A stretch of DNA of 64,000 nt from Stichopus chloronotus (GCA_021234535.1 CM037850.1:18347088-18411087); one strand, 5' to 3'; counted from the first letter of the stretch, positions 11,275 to 23,539 are shown. A program made the numbers and translations. Notes: generated from the letters alone by a model not told the origin.

Positions 11275-12354
11275 GCCCAGTCGTCCAGCAGTTGATGAGA
11301 AAACAACATTAGGAAACAAAATGTTATCAGTTCGACACTCTGAGTAGTCTTGCTTTCAAGGGATTCATTGATAATCCATTATTTCCAAATTTATTTTTAA
11401 GCCTTTGTATTTAATTGCTTGCCTCATGTGCAGACATTGATTTAAATTCTCATCAACACATTTTTACAATATCTTGAAAGTGAAAAGGAGAATTATATAA
11501 AACAACACTTCCTCGTTTCATATTTCGGAAGTGTTGTATAAATTATCAATTGTCATGATACGACTTGAAATATTATTATACTTTGACTTGACTCATTAAT
11601 TACTGTCGAATACAGTTTAGGATCCGGAGGTCTTTTTTTTAATCTCGTAAGGGATGTCTGATTCCCCTTTCTTCTTTTAACGATTTCGCCGATCGAGGGC
11701 ATTAGCGTCAATTGCATTATGTGGTAGGTCCAAAACTTGTTGATGTTTTCACTTGGAATGAAGATGGCCTAAGCAGTTGTGGATATCACGAGGTATGCTC
11801 TTTCCACTACAGAATTTTAAACATGATATTTACATAGCTGGATTGATTAACTTTTCCGATTCATTGTGAAATCAATGGGGCAACTCGATTTGTTAGAAAC
11901 TATAGTCCAAATAATATCGAAAATATTGTGTATCGTATTTCGAGTGGAAACTAGGATTATGTATCAATCAAACGATGCAGCAAAAATATTTCTATCAATC
12001 TTTTCAGTGATATGTTTAAAGCATTTACTGTAACTGTTTTGCTATGGTCAGTGTCAAAAAACACAGGAGGAAGAAAAAACAAGTTTAGATAACCTCCTGG
12101 ATGTTGGTATCTATAAAACGTAAAACCAAAACCTTCTTGAGCAGTTTTTTAGATCACCGACAAAGGACAGTGAGAAAATTTATTGTCATTATCGAAACAA
12201 GCTAAGTCATGTCATGAGTATTGCAAAAAGATAACATCACTGCAAACCGCTGGCCACGGCCCTTTGGGAGAACGGCAATTGTTCGACGGGTTCTTGAAGG
12301 TATATATAGCTGAGCCGTTCACATATATTTTTTAATATTTCTCTGTCTCATTTT

Positions 12355-12850
12355 GTGTCTCCTGGCAGATTGGGAGCAGCAAACGTAATTACCGTCTTTA
12401 AGAAAGGTGATAAACATAAGTTCATTAGTTACCGTCCTATTTCTGTTCTTCCCTGTTTTTCAAAGATCTCAGAAAGTGTCATGAACAATAGAATCTACTC
12501 CTTCCTTCAGAAGTGTCCCATATTTTCTACTTGCCAATATGGGTTCGTCCAGGTCAGTCAACAGAACTTGCTCTCGTACGTAGATACCTTGGACAACTTA
12601 AACAAAGCTACCGACAGCTAAGAAAGAGATTTCCCTTGGAAGTTTTCTCGACTTGTTCAAGGTCTTTGCCGATACAATTGATCATTACATCCTGCTCACC
12701 AAATTATCCCATTGCAGTTTCAGAGGTAGTGTCCTATGCGAGGATAAAAACTGCCTCTTTAACAGGAAGCAATTTACTTCTTTCAATGGCGTTAATTTGA
12801 AATCCAAGAAGGTAAAAATGTGGTGTTCCACAGGTTTCTATTCTTTCAGG
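12355..12850 (+). pseudogene. Non-LTR retrotransposon reverse transcriptase fragment (broken)
   Basis: Translation in shifting frames gives hallmarks of non-LTR reverse transcriptases: VITVFKKGDKHKF, SYRPISVLPCFSKISESVM, a QYGF segment continuing in another frame as RPGQSTELAL, then KVFADTIDHYILLTKL, and LFNRKQFTSFNGV. At least two frameshifts and stop codons interrupt it. The catalytic FADD region and the rest of the element are missing. This points to a dead 5'-truncated or internally broken copy of a Jockey/CR1-like element. Confidence 0.8.
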
Positions 12851-13256
12851 GAAAGAATGAGCTGTGTAAACATAAGAATACAGTTAAATTAAAGATGAAA
12901 TTGCAACTCTGTTGCATGCCTTATCTCTAGCGTTAAAATTGCAACCATTTCAAGATGGCTTAGCATATTTGTATAATAACAACATATCTTTTTTATAAAC
13001 ATATCGCTCGATCAAAGTCTGGTCTCTACAATCTATCGGCCAACTCGGAACAAAAATATTTACCTCACAGTAAACTGTCATATATATTTAGAAAAAATAT
13101 ATAGGTAAGGAAGGGACTTCAGCAGTTACGTCAACATATTTCGATCAAAATCTGGTTTCACAATGTCTCTCTGAATTCCTCTCATATCAGGAAAGTAATC
13201 TTTGCTCGTAATTGCAAGTTACATTTACAATAGTAGGCTCCCGAAAGAAAAAGAAA

Positions 13257-13485
13257 ATGTCGGAGGGTGGTACTTCAGTCGAATCTACAGTGCATGGAGA
13301 CACTGTTAATATTATCCCCATGGAGGACGGCAAGAAAGGGACGACCCGTGGAAGCATGACATCAACAGGTATCTCCAATGGGCTGATTTTACTGGCGTTG
13401 GCATTTATCGGATGTTTGGCACTGTTGGCTGTTATACTAGCCGTCGTGGCGATAGGAAGGTCTTCCAAAGCGACGTCGTTAGCGG
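13257..13485 (+). CDS. Gene B exon 1: start and membrane anchor
   Basis: ATG begins MSEGGTSVES. The exon ends with VVAIGRSS and a strong donor (gcgg|gtaagt) in phase 1. The hydrophobic stretch ISNGLILLALAFIGCLALLA and the following residues are long enough for one membrane span. The AxGRSS motif just after the span recurs in gene C (AFGRSS). Confidence 0.8.
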
Positions 13486-16400
13486 GTAAGTGGGAGCTAA
13501 ACTCAGTGGTTAAATGTCTGATCTTTTTAATATTAGGTGACTACATTCAAACCTATTTGAGAGTTAATTTCGTTCTTCTTTTTGATGGGACATTTTTTGG
13601 AAATATTGTCGTCTCGCAGGGATATGAAATGATGTTTATTGTCATTTGTGCATATTTAACCTAATATCGAATGGTTTGTGATTTCCTTGCTGGAACGAAA
13701 TTAGAGGAGAGGGAGAGGGTGGACGGATTTGGATGGCTGTAAAGAAACTAGGTTTAGATCAACATCATTGGCTTTCTTCATCCTTTCGAGATGTCGACAA
13801 TATCGATGATGAGTAGTTGTGGAAAACGGTCCCAGGGGTTGGATGGAGGGGTGGGATGCGTTCGTGAAACTGGGAACAATTTTGGAGAAAACGAGGGACC
13901 AGTGAAAGCAGCAAATCTTTCGGAACAAAACAAAACAAGAAACTCGAAGACGAAGTAAAGGAAACAAAGTGAACACTAATTCTTCCAGTCATACACAACA
14001 CTACATAAATGACGAAAGTTCTCCAGTGTTCCTTGAAAATTAGAACAATATGTTAGTGGTCATGTAGGAATTATATCTTATAGCCGACTGTACTGTACAA
14101 AATGTATTTTTGTGTCCCAACATTAATTTGTGACCTTCTTCTTGTCGGTGTGGTGAAACCGTCCAGTTTTATGAATATCAAACGTTGTAACAGTTTTTAG
14201 TGCACTGTTAGCCAGTAACATTGCTAGGTGTGTCAAAACTTCTTTATTTCATGTTGCATCAATGTCCTCTCAGGTATCACTTTTGACATAAAGTTCTAAA
14301 CAGCGTATACACGGCTATACCCTTTCATAGAAACGTGGTCGTCGTTTATAAAAGCTTAGCGGTGCGTTTTTCTTTTATTATGATTTTTCTATGCAATATA
14401 TTAATTTTTTCCAAAATAAATTTCTGAATATGAACATATCCTTTAACAACCGCATACAATGTATACAACCATTTTTCTTCATCTCTCGTTTGAAGTAAGA
14501 ATTTTTATCATATTTTTCTCTGTCATATCTCTATGATGAAACAGATTCTGGCGATGACTACGTGTGGACTTTTGCTGTGGGTCATTTTGGAAACGCTCTT
14601 GAGTACATGTAAATATTGATATTGTTTTAAGATACAATTCGAATACATGTGCGATGAACTTCATCTAGTTAAAGTCTTGGAAGTGCCATTTTCCTTTCAT
14701 AGAAGAACCATCTTGCCTATATTAGGAACAGAAACTGAGATGGAAAAGGCATACATGAATCGCCATACTTGACGCAAAACACACTTTACACCCTTCCAAA
14801 AAGTGTTGATTGTTATGGATTTTTCGGTAGGAGGACCTTATGGAAAAACGTTTAAGGGGCATATAATCACATGCAGACAAACAGAGGGACAGATAGACAG
14901 ATGGAGTGGCACCCAATTTTATCAAATTTGCCCAACGACTGCTACCTTTTGTATAACCCTAAATGTGAGTTAAACCTTCTAACGCATTTTGGGGTACATA
15001 GATGAGAGACCAAGAGTTAAACAATCGTATCTATGCAACCTTTCATTCTACAGACTTATTCAAAGATTATCAAAAAGTTGTGCCATAGATCTGCTAAAAA
15101 AACGTTTTTCTTGGGGGAGGGGGCGGGGGCGGGAATAATACCGACTATTACACACAAAACGTTGAGGAATGTTTTGTTAAATTTGCAAAATGTTAAAATC
15201 TCGGATAAAATGAGTCCTCCCTTGCAACTATCTAGGTACATCACATATCCTCTGGCACAAGCTGAATACTTCAAAAAGCTATCCAGAATATCGAAGACTG
15301 GTACGGCGAGTTATTACTAAAGATGTTCACCCAAACAGTCAAAATGAGCAAAATAACAAACAAAATTCGTTCCGTTAACAAAAACGTGGTCTTCAACATG
15401 ATACAGTCGACCTGAAAAACTAAAAAACTAAAAATGCCAACTCACTCAAGTATTGTGTTACGACAGTTTTCAAATTTGACCTCTGCTGACCTGTATCAAT
15501 CCGTTAGAGAATAGGGACTATCTACTTTACGCACAACTGACGTACTAACAAGGTGTCTTGATATCTTAGCTATGATATGCTTACCTGTTTACAGGAACCA
15601 GAGGGTTTACATCTTCTGTATCTCGTATGAGTATGTAGAAAGGCAAATATTAATGTAAACCGTCAGAAGGACAGACAGACACACAGACAGACAAAGAGTA
15701 CCTGTAACTTAATAAATGGTTTGTGATTAGTTCAATTAAGTCAAACGACAGATGTTATTGGTACATTTAGGTATAGCCTGAAATGGCATAATTGTAATGC
15801 GTTAAATTGCATTTAATCTTAAATTTAGTTTTCTGCTATGGTACTCAGATTCTGAGACTTATATGGTCAGTGCTTCTTTGTTAGACGTAATGTATGAAAT
15901 AGAAGTTAGGCATTGCTTCTGCGTAACCCTGATATCATGTTCATAATTTCTATGTTTTTCTGAGAGAAACGGTGCCGTGGCCCAGGCGGGGGTGGGGGTG
16001 TCGATGGGCGCATGGGTGGAGGGATGGGGAGTGGTAGTTATCATTGTTATCATACACATTCGAATATTGCATCAATTTTTATCAATATTTCAGCGATGAG
16101 AGCACTGGACAAGTTAGCGGATTTTCGGTTGACTTAGTTGACGCAGGTACGTGAAATGACGTTTGATTGCGTAACGCAACCTATTGAACTAAAGTACTAC
16201 ATTGCCAATGAAATTTTATACGCATAATTAAAAAAAAATATTCTGCAGTTATAACACCATTATCGTGTTTTCATTTACTCCTAAATATTTGCTTAATTCC
16301 CAATGCCACTTGAAATTCTCTACAGTTCTCCACGAGGACTGCTTGAAGAAAACTTTAACATATTCACTTAAGCCGACATCAATATTACGTTCGTAAATAT

Positions 16401-19400
16401 TTCGTGATTTATTCCAGTCTGCAAAGAAGCTAATAAAAACTGTGAAGTCATTTGGGACGTTTACGAGAATTGTTGGAGCTCGGAGCCTGGTGTACCAGCC
16501 CACGGAGGGGTAGGACTTCTCGGTAGATGGTATGACGGGTGTGCTAGTAAGGAGTAACATTTGACGATTGTACTGGTTTAATTATTAAAGTAAATTCAAG
16601 TTGAACAGTAGTCATTTGTTGTGGTTCCTTTATGACGAAAAACCTCAGCACACTGTTTCTCTATACCCTGAATAGGTTTCACGTCCTCGCAGCATGGCGT
16701 TATACTCTAATATACCAGCGCGTTTCCCTGCAACAGAGCTAACTATCCGCCTCGTAATGCGGCGCGAGTGTCAAGCACAAACGCTGGGGACTTTTCGATT
16801 CAGGATGGTAAAGCAAGAAGGTACCATGAAAATAGCCATTTTGGATCAACAGATGTTTAATAACATGTTCAGGGATCTTCCCTGTGCCTGAATTCCGCAG
16901 GGAATCCCCGTGCTTTTCTTCAAAATGCCTAAAAGGAGGGCGCTGTACTGTCATTGTGACATCATATGCAAGCGGTCTGTCAACAACTTCGTTAGTTTTC
17001 ATACTCATAGCTATGCTGTAACAATGGAGGAGGGAAACTGCTATGACAACCCTTGTACCGTCCTGTTCCCAGTCCGGACGTCAACTCGGTAGACCACTCT
17101 TCTGAAAATCAACAGGACGGAGTGATGCTGGCTTCTGTTTATGCGCAGTCCATTTTTTTTTTGTCCCATTTCCGTTCTTGTCTACTGCTCTGAAATCGAA
17201 AAGTCTCTAGTGCCATGAGACCTATTTCACCCAGGGTAAAGACAGACGAGAAGACAGGGGAGGGGTTGAAAGATATTGTTATGGAGTTAGCACAGAGCGG
17301 TAAGATTCTGTGTTTGCAACTTAATTTTATTTCATTCATTTAAGTGGCAACACCACCGCCGCACCATATCCGTCTCTGTCTTGCCGATTTCGCTATCTAT
17401 GTACAAAAGATTACATGGAGCCATCATGTGACCAGTCTTTTTCCTTTAAATCACTCAAATGAAGATAAAAAAATAAAACGACTCACTTAACAGATTGTTT
17501 ACATCTGCAGCTTGGGTCCAAACCAGGAGACGTATGAACACGTTTAAATTTAGTACTCCGTTTGTGGGAAGACAGAGTGAGCTAGTTGCTCTATATACGG
17601 CACCAACAAACGACGTGTTTGATTGGCGGGATATGACTGGTCGAACCGTAGGGTTCATTGACGGATTTGCTGTGGAAGATTCTTGCTTCATGCTTTACGA
17701 TGAAATTCAGGTGCCAGAATTTATCGATTTAATTGAAAAATTTAATCGAACTTAATCGACGGCTGCTCAGCCGTCATGTCACTCCAGTGATAGCCTACTG
17801 ATAAAAAGTTTCTGTAATGTGTTCCTTATAATCTTTACTTAATTAAGCACAGTGAAATTTGCAAGAACCTACATATATATACGCACGTACGCGCACTTGT
17901 CACTAAGTGTCCGACCCTCGCTCAATGTGGACAGGTCCAAGCTATTTGCACCGTGACGTACGGGACATTTCAGAGACTGAAAAGTGTCTCTATCTTACAC
18001 AAAAGTTGTGCTGTTTTTGGTGTTTACATAATTGTATTAACTAACATTTTGTTACAAACAACCAACAAGATTTTAAATTTATATTAAGTAGGAAATATCG
18101 TAATAGATTATTCACCCTTGCGTACGTGGTTTTTGTGTTTCTTTCCCTTTAAAATGTAATTCACATTTTGTCCCTTGCGTCAAATTCTTTAAATTTGATT
18201 GCAGAAGTCATAGTGAACATAATTTCAATCTTCTTCTCTGGATCTTGTCGAACAATGTCCTAAATTAGAACTTTACTGAATGTCACAAAAAATGATTGTG
18301 TTTCTACATGTCAAAACTGAAAAAAAAAATTCATCGAATATTGTGACGTACGGGATACAGCTAATTTGGGCACTACGTAATTAGCATAAATAATTAGTTA
18401 CAAAAAGAGAACAATATTTCAAATTTATTTGAAGGAAGAATGTGTGGGGTCCCACATAAAATATTCACCGTCAAAGCTCACCCCTCCTTCACAACACTTT
18501 TATTCCACATATCTCTTCTAGCAGATCATTCATAATTATATTAATTTGTATCATTTGTTTAATTTCCAGGGGTTCAACAAGTCAAACGTACGCTATTTTG
18601 CCACAATTGGAGAATTCACCTCGGCTATTAAGAGGAACGAGGTATAACACAGGATAAGATGGTATCTGCTCACGTTTTGTTTTTGGTCTGCAGTTCCGTG
18701 CGTCATAAACGTGGTTTGTTTGAGAAAGGTTAAAAGTTTCAATTGCCATGTGTAATCTTGGAATCTAGTTTTAAGTTAATGTTTAATATAGTTTGACCTA
18801 ACGTGGTATGGATTGAGTCTTAAAATATGTTTTTTTTAACCAACAAAACGATACAATGTAAACTCCCTGCCAAGAAGTTTCGCGCCTCATGACGTTAGAA
18901 TGACAATGTTTACATGAAAAGTTTCCTTGCAAACAAATCCTCTAGGAAAATCCAAAGCAATTACTTGTGAATAAGTTATCAACGAAAATGGTTATGTCGG
19001 ATTTGACAATTGGATGGTCAAAATCACGATTTAGAAATCTGTAACGTTAGGCGGCAACAGCGAATAGGACGATATACCAGGTCCCCTGTGCGCAATTCAA
19101 GCTGCAGTATACGGTAAAGTTGACTAATCAGGCAAAGACGGACGCGGAGCTATCTCGAAGTCATTACAAGGTATGGCAGTCAGACCTTCATCGCGGGCTG
19201 CTAAGACTTTTTCATTTTCCGGCTTATTTTAGTGAGTGCGCAAACTTTGGCATGATGTACTATACTTTTGTCACTCAACATTATGACACTACGCCTCTAG
19301 ATGACTCTATTGCTCTCATGTTATTAATGCCCACTATCAGGTCGATTGCGGGTTCACGTTCCTTCTGGAAGGATTGCAAAGTCAGCTCACGGTGTTGACA

Positions 19401-20553
19401 CCGGGTGGACTGAAGGACAAGTGTTGGGTAGGGGCTCACTCTATCATGACCAGGAAGGACAGCCGGTTGACCCTCTGGTGGAACGATGCGTTCGATAAAA
19501 TCAGAGCTAATGGGAAGTATCGGGAAGTTTGTAAAGACTTAATTGAAGTACACGGTGAGTACCCCGAGGGAGAATTAACAAATAACACATCGAACAGTGA
19601 GATGGAGATATGGAGAGGAAAGTTTTAATAGTTTCTTTTTGTGATTATATCCAGTTGTGCGTTGCTTTGGAAAAGGGTTCCCAAAAAAGGAAACATTGAT
19701 TGATTTTTAATTGATTTTAATGATATGTTGTCACCTGTTTAGTATTGCAAAAGTTCTCCTTCTGTCGAAGTGTCGAATTATTTTTTTATTCCCATAATTC
19801 AGAAGAAATCATTAAACGCTGTGGACTGTCTTAACCCTCTCGGCCTTGTATTTAAATGTGGCAGTATCGAATGCAAGCAAATGAGTGTTACTGACATTAC
19901 TTGCTTAGACAAAGAAAAAAGTATATTTGCTGTACATAACTATAGGGAAGTATAAATAAACGTTGTCATTTTAATGTGGGATGTTTTTCCCGAACTGCTT
20001 CGTCCTCAAATTGATCTGCGCCAAAATGAAAGGTGAGCAGTTCATTGATGCAGGGACGCTATTTTACCATTCCTCAGTTGCAATAGTGTTAAGCCTGCAT
20101 GATCCTTCAGTAGTGGCGGCGTGGATGCATCCTTCCTGAAAGGGTGCACGGCATCATTGATATGACAGCTAAAATTGTGGGAAGACTATCTAAACGGAGC
20201 AACACTTATATCAGTTAGTTGGGGGTTGGGGTACCACAACGTTTTTGTTGTGTAAAGATACCCGTTAGACGGAAATCGCCCATTTCATGTTCTGCAGATG
20301 CCCTTTCACTTTTGTGACCCCCCCTCAAGCGAAAGTGGCTCAGTCCCCCATTCCCATCCACGCCGCTACTCGTTTATTTGAGAAGAGAGAAAGTGTTCAA
20401 ATGTGAAGGGAAAATATTGAAAACTGTGGAAACAAAACACAAACCACTTTAAGTGTGGAATGGGTAGTCGAAACAACTACATGTTCTTTCGTTATTTGAA
20501 TTTAAACCGCAGGACATCCTGTGGAGTCATACTCTGGTTGCCTGGATGATTGA
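13257..20553 (+). CDS. Gene B: single-pass membrane protein with SBP_bac_3-like amino-acid-binding ectodomain
   Basis: Eight exons join in phase: 13257-13485, 14545-14608, 16094-16146, 16418-16546, 17511-17710, 18570-18641, 19341-19554 and 20513-20553, giving 333 aa. Residues 1-42 are hydrophilic. Residues 43-66 form a membrane helix followed by AIGRSS. The rest is an extracellular binding domain: DDYVWTFAVGHF, then TGQVSGFSVDLVDA (the bacterial G-F-x-V-D-L signature), GRWYDGCA, TRRRMNTFKFSTPF with R166 as the likely ligand-carboxylate contact, VGFIDG, VDCGF and the C-terminal helix. A positive-inside, uncleaved anchor suggests type II topology with the domain outside. In bacteria such proteins deliver amino acids to ABC transporters. 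Here no transporter or channel segment is present, so the role (sensor, carrier or scavenger) is unknown. It is flanked by paralogs A and C. Confidence 0.85.
14545..14608 (+). CDS. Gene B exon 2
   Basis: This 64-nt exon encodes DSGDDYVWTFAVGHFGNALEY. It aligns with gene C exon 2 (DDDDYIWTFAAGHSFHGFEY). The donor gtaaat is not ideal, but phases agree on both sides. Confidence 0.75.
16094..16146 (+). CDS. Gene B exon 3 (G-F-x-V-D-L motif)
   Basis: This 53-nt exon lies between tatttcag and gtacgt. It encodes DESTGQVSGFSVDLVDA, the conserved early helix region of family-3 solute-binding proteins. It has the same length as gene C exon 3. Confidence 0.85.
16418..16546 (+). CDS. Gene B exon 4
   Basis: This 129-nt exon encodes VCKEANKNCEVIWDVYENCW and ends GRWYDGCA. 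It splices with an A, not a G, before the donor (gcta|gtaagg), so the junction codon becomes Thr rather than Ala as in A and C. Confidence 0.85.
17511..17710 (+). CDS. Gene B exon 5 (ligand-arginine exon)
   Basis: This 200-nt exon encodes TRRRMNTFKFSTPFVGRQ and continues to VGFIDGFAVEDSCFMLYDEIQ. Its donor, CAG|gtgcca, matches gene A. Confidence 0.85.
17945..18440. repeat. Diverged direct repeat in gene B intron 5
   Basis: The block gtgacgtacggga is found near 17954 and 18342. Each copy is followed by similar sequence (tacataattgtattaac or tacgtaattagcataaat, then gttacaaa and aaatttat). The two copies are about 390 bp apart, which suggests an old local duplication. Confidence 0.4.
18570..18641 (+). 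CDS. Gene B exon 6
   Basis: This 72-nt exon encodes GFNKSNVRYFATIGEFTSA and ends IKRNE. It is phase 0 on both sides. Confidence 0.8.
19341..19554 (+). CDS. Gene B exon 7 (C-terminal lobe)
   Basis: This 214-nt exon begins VDCGFTFLLEGLQSQL and ends with the terminal helix NDAFDKIRANGKYREVCKDL. It is almost identical to gene A over the last 40 residues. Confidence 0.85.
20513..20553 (+). CDS. Gene B terminal exon (CLDD tail)
   Basis: After acceptor aaaccgcag the exon encodes HPVESYSGCLDD and TGA. It is followed 11 bases later by a tandem repeat absent from the matching place in gene A. Confidence 0.75.
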
Positions 20554-20561
20554 ACTTCGAA

Positions 20562-20660
20562 TATACGATCAAGGAACGATCAAGAAACGATCAAGGAACG
20601 ATCAAGAAACGATCAAGGAACAATGAAGAAACAATCAAGGAACGATCAAGGAACGTCATC
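20562..20660. repeat. Tandem repeat just after gene B stop (11/22-bp unit)
   Basis: The unit gatcaaggaac / gatcaagaaac is repeated about eight to nine times with few changes. Gene A has a single unit (gcgatcaagaaacg) at the equivalent place, so this is a copy-specific expansion in the probable 3' UTR. Confidence 0.8.
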
Positions 20661-21514
20661 TGGACGAACGGCTTCTTCCATGGTGGATATTCGACATTCT
20701 TTTATTTACACCTGACCTGGCATTATGCATAAAATGCATATTCATTATCCATATTCATGCATCGAATCAATAACTATTCAAAGTTATTCAGTAAAATTAC
20801 CATGATTTTTCTCTTTTCTTTGTATGCGCAAGCACTTTTTTAATGAGCAACATGGAGAATGTTTTCGTTTTGCATATCTTTATATGATGAATTGTTTCAG
20901 TAAAGTAGTAGTATTTACAGAAAAAAAGGGGGGGGGGGCCAGCATAAAACGCTTAGTTTGTACCAAACCACCCCATAATTCTAGCAACCTAAAAACAATA
21001 TCATAAGGTTTTCAGTTACAAAATACGCCATGACCTAAATTACATTTTACACAGAAATACCCCGACCTCCATATTGTAGCAAGTTCATATTACAGCTAAA
21101 AACATAGAATAATCACAACTGCTTCTCTCTGTTTATTAGGAATTTAAATTGAACGCTCGGTGAGTGACGACGCGAATACAAAAATAGTTTACCTTGTAAA
21201 CTAATGAATATACAGTATGTAGTTTAGTCTAACGCTCTCAACGGCCCTCTAGATACTCAGCGACCCAAATTTTACAAAATGGAGTAAATAAGGAGGAAAA
21301 AAATGTGGATGAAGAGATTCGTTACCAACTGATTAGTTTATAGAAGAAAAATATCGATATGGAATGGAGTTGGGGTATATAAAACCTTGTAATTGATAAG
21401 AGAGAGAAAAAAAATCAGTATTGCGTGTTATACTTACCCAAGATGAGACTCCGAATTTGTTGCTTAAAGGCTGTATTGCATCACCCTAAGCTATATTTTT
21501 ACCTCCCTGAAAAA

Positions 21515-21700
21515 AAGTTACAGTACTCTTAGACTGACAGCAAATTCGAAAGATGCAGAGCAGCTCGTATTACACAGCGTACACAGGGATCCATTGTTTT
21601 GATTACACATGTGGAGGAATGTAAGACAGGCTGAGGGAGGGACTAGAGGTAGGTGGTTGGAAGAATTGAAACTGTCTGGGGTGATGCATTACAGCCTTTA
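21515..21700 (-). repeat. Dispersed repeat, inverted copy 1
   Basis: The reverse complement matches 25410-25645 in order: agacagtt(t)ccaattct, ccaaccac(c)tac, cacatgtgtaatcaaaaca, cccctg or ccctgtgta, gcatctttcgaatt or gcatcttttgaatt, and gctgtca. It probably represents two insertions of one family in opposite orientation. Confidence 0.6.
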
Positions 21701-22093
21701 CAGCTATTTTTTAGAAGGAACGTTGGAATATCCACAGATAAAGAATTCCAAAGGTCGGGGTCATTGTGTCTAATAGATCAATGGACAAGAACTGTTTTGG
21801 GGTTTTCTAAATGAACATTTGAAGAAGTGCTGGTGGAATAATTAAGGATGGCAGAGTTGATGCGAAACATGTTTAACAGGTTGACGAGTAAGTTCTTGAG
21901 GATGGAACCTGTGAAGAAAAAGAGCGATTTGGAGTTTATGAATATCATGTGTAGTAAGTGTGCGTAGCTGATAGAATAATGGATTCGAATGTGCCCGATA
22001 ATCTGAGTTCGCACAAATCCGGACAGCTTTTTTTTTTTCTGGAGAAGAAGCAAGGAGTTAATTTTAGATTTTTGGCAAGCCCAAACAACATTG

Positions 22094-22880
22094 CAGTATG
22101 AAATGTAAGTTAGTATAATCTAATTGTAAACAGTAACCAAAGTTCGTCGAGGAATATACGAACTTACTTTATACAATGCAACAACTCCACGTGATACAGA
22201 CGTAATAACGTTAGCTATATGAGAATTCCAGTTCAGTTCCTCATCGACAGTAACACCTCGGAATTTAGTACCTACTGTTTGATCAAGGGTTAGCGTTAGG
22301 TGACCGTTGATCATCTTGAAGAGCATACATTTCGTCTTATTTACATTTGATAATAACCTATTACTTCTGAACCATCTGGAGACCTTGGCTAACTCCGTAT
22401 TTATAGTTTAAATAAGATGCCCAAAATTATGGTGAGATAAAAATACATTCGTATCGTCAGCAAATAAGATGAAATGAAGAAATGAAGATGAGTTACAAAT
22501 ATCATTGATATATATGAGAAATAACAAGGGTCCAAGGATAGAACCTTGGGGGACACCACATCTGATCAATGAAGTATCAGAGTTTACATTATTATAAGCA
22601 GTGTACTGTTTTCTGTCGGAAAGGTAATTTTCACACCATAAGAGGTGAATTTTTCTAATACCATAAAAAGTTTAATTTGTTTAGTAAGATATAATGGTCA
22701 AGAGTATCGACAGCTTTGCTGAGATCCATAAACAAGCCGAGTACATGTTCTTTTTTTGGATAATGAAATTGAAATCTTATCACAAAGCTCAATAAGAGCA
22801 ATATCTGTTGCTTAATAATGCCTGGTCTGTTAACTTCCGTCAACCAAAAGCATAGCATGATGCATCTTCTCGAATAGGTT
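22094..22880 (-). pseudogene. Non-LTR retrotransposon reverse transcriptase fragment (catalytic region)
   Basis: Read on the minus strand, it gives LGLFMDLSKAVDTLDHYILL, a GVPQGSILGPLLFLIYIND segment, the catalytic FADDTNVF, WFRSNRLLSNVNKTKCMLF and GVTVDEELNWNSHIANV. This is the palm and thumb order of a Jockey/CR1-type element. Frameshifts and stop codons (one just after the FADD segment) show it is dead. No endonuclease domain or 3' tail was recognised. Confidence 0.85.
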
Positions 22881-23539
22881 CTTGGTGATTGGTAATAAAA
22901 ATTCTAGGTTTTCTTGTTTGGAAGTATTTGGAACCATGCAGAGTTTTCGCATGGGGTCATACCTGTGTAAACTCATAAGCCCATAAATCGGCAAACCTTA
23001 ACCTCATCAACTCATAAAACCGAAAAACTCGAGGACCCATACACCATAAATGCAAGTAACTATAAACCCATGCACTAAAGCCAGAATGTAATTAGCATTG
23101 AACTTGGTCACTGGCAACAAAACCCGCTACAGAGAAGCATACTCACACACCCAACGGCTTGTATATGTATGAAAATATAAAAGTTTATATTAATTGGACG
23201 ACAGACAACTGAAAGGACTAATTTGAGATAATTTAATTAAAACAAATTTCTAGATTTTAATGAGCCTAAAAGATGTATGTTACGCAATCAAAATTCATTG
23301 GCCATTATTACCTTTCAACATAGAATCAGAGCTGCAGCTGTACACTGATCCGAACACTGCGACTGAACTGCAACTATAAACGGCTGATATCCAAATTAAG
23401 ATTGCGCAATATTTGTATTCTAGGAGGCAAGGATTACGTCAAGATCACAATCACGTGACGTATTTTAAACGCTATATTTGTCTGCATAACACTCATCTGT
23501 GGCTATATACTGTAGACAAAGTACAAAAAAGAAAGAAAA

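Larger units (their letters stand above)
6452..13256. other. Intergenic region between genes A and B
   Basis: No gene recognised. It contains the probable 3' UTR and polyadenylation signal of gene A, AT and TG microsatellites (8670-8710, 7719-7738, 9165-9182), a block duplicated upstream of gene C (8640-9480), a short dispersed repeat (about 9745-9860), a degenerate tandem repeat (9950-11010), a TATA-like motif (11268) and a broken reverse transcriptase fragment (12355-12850). Confidence 0.6.
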
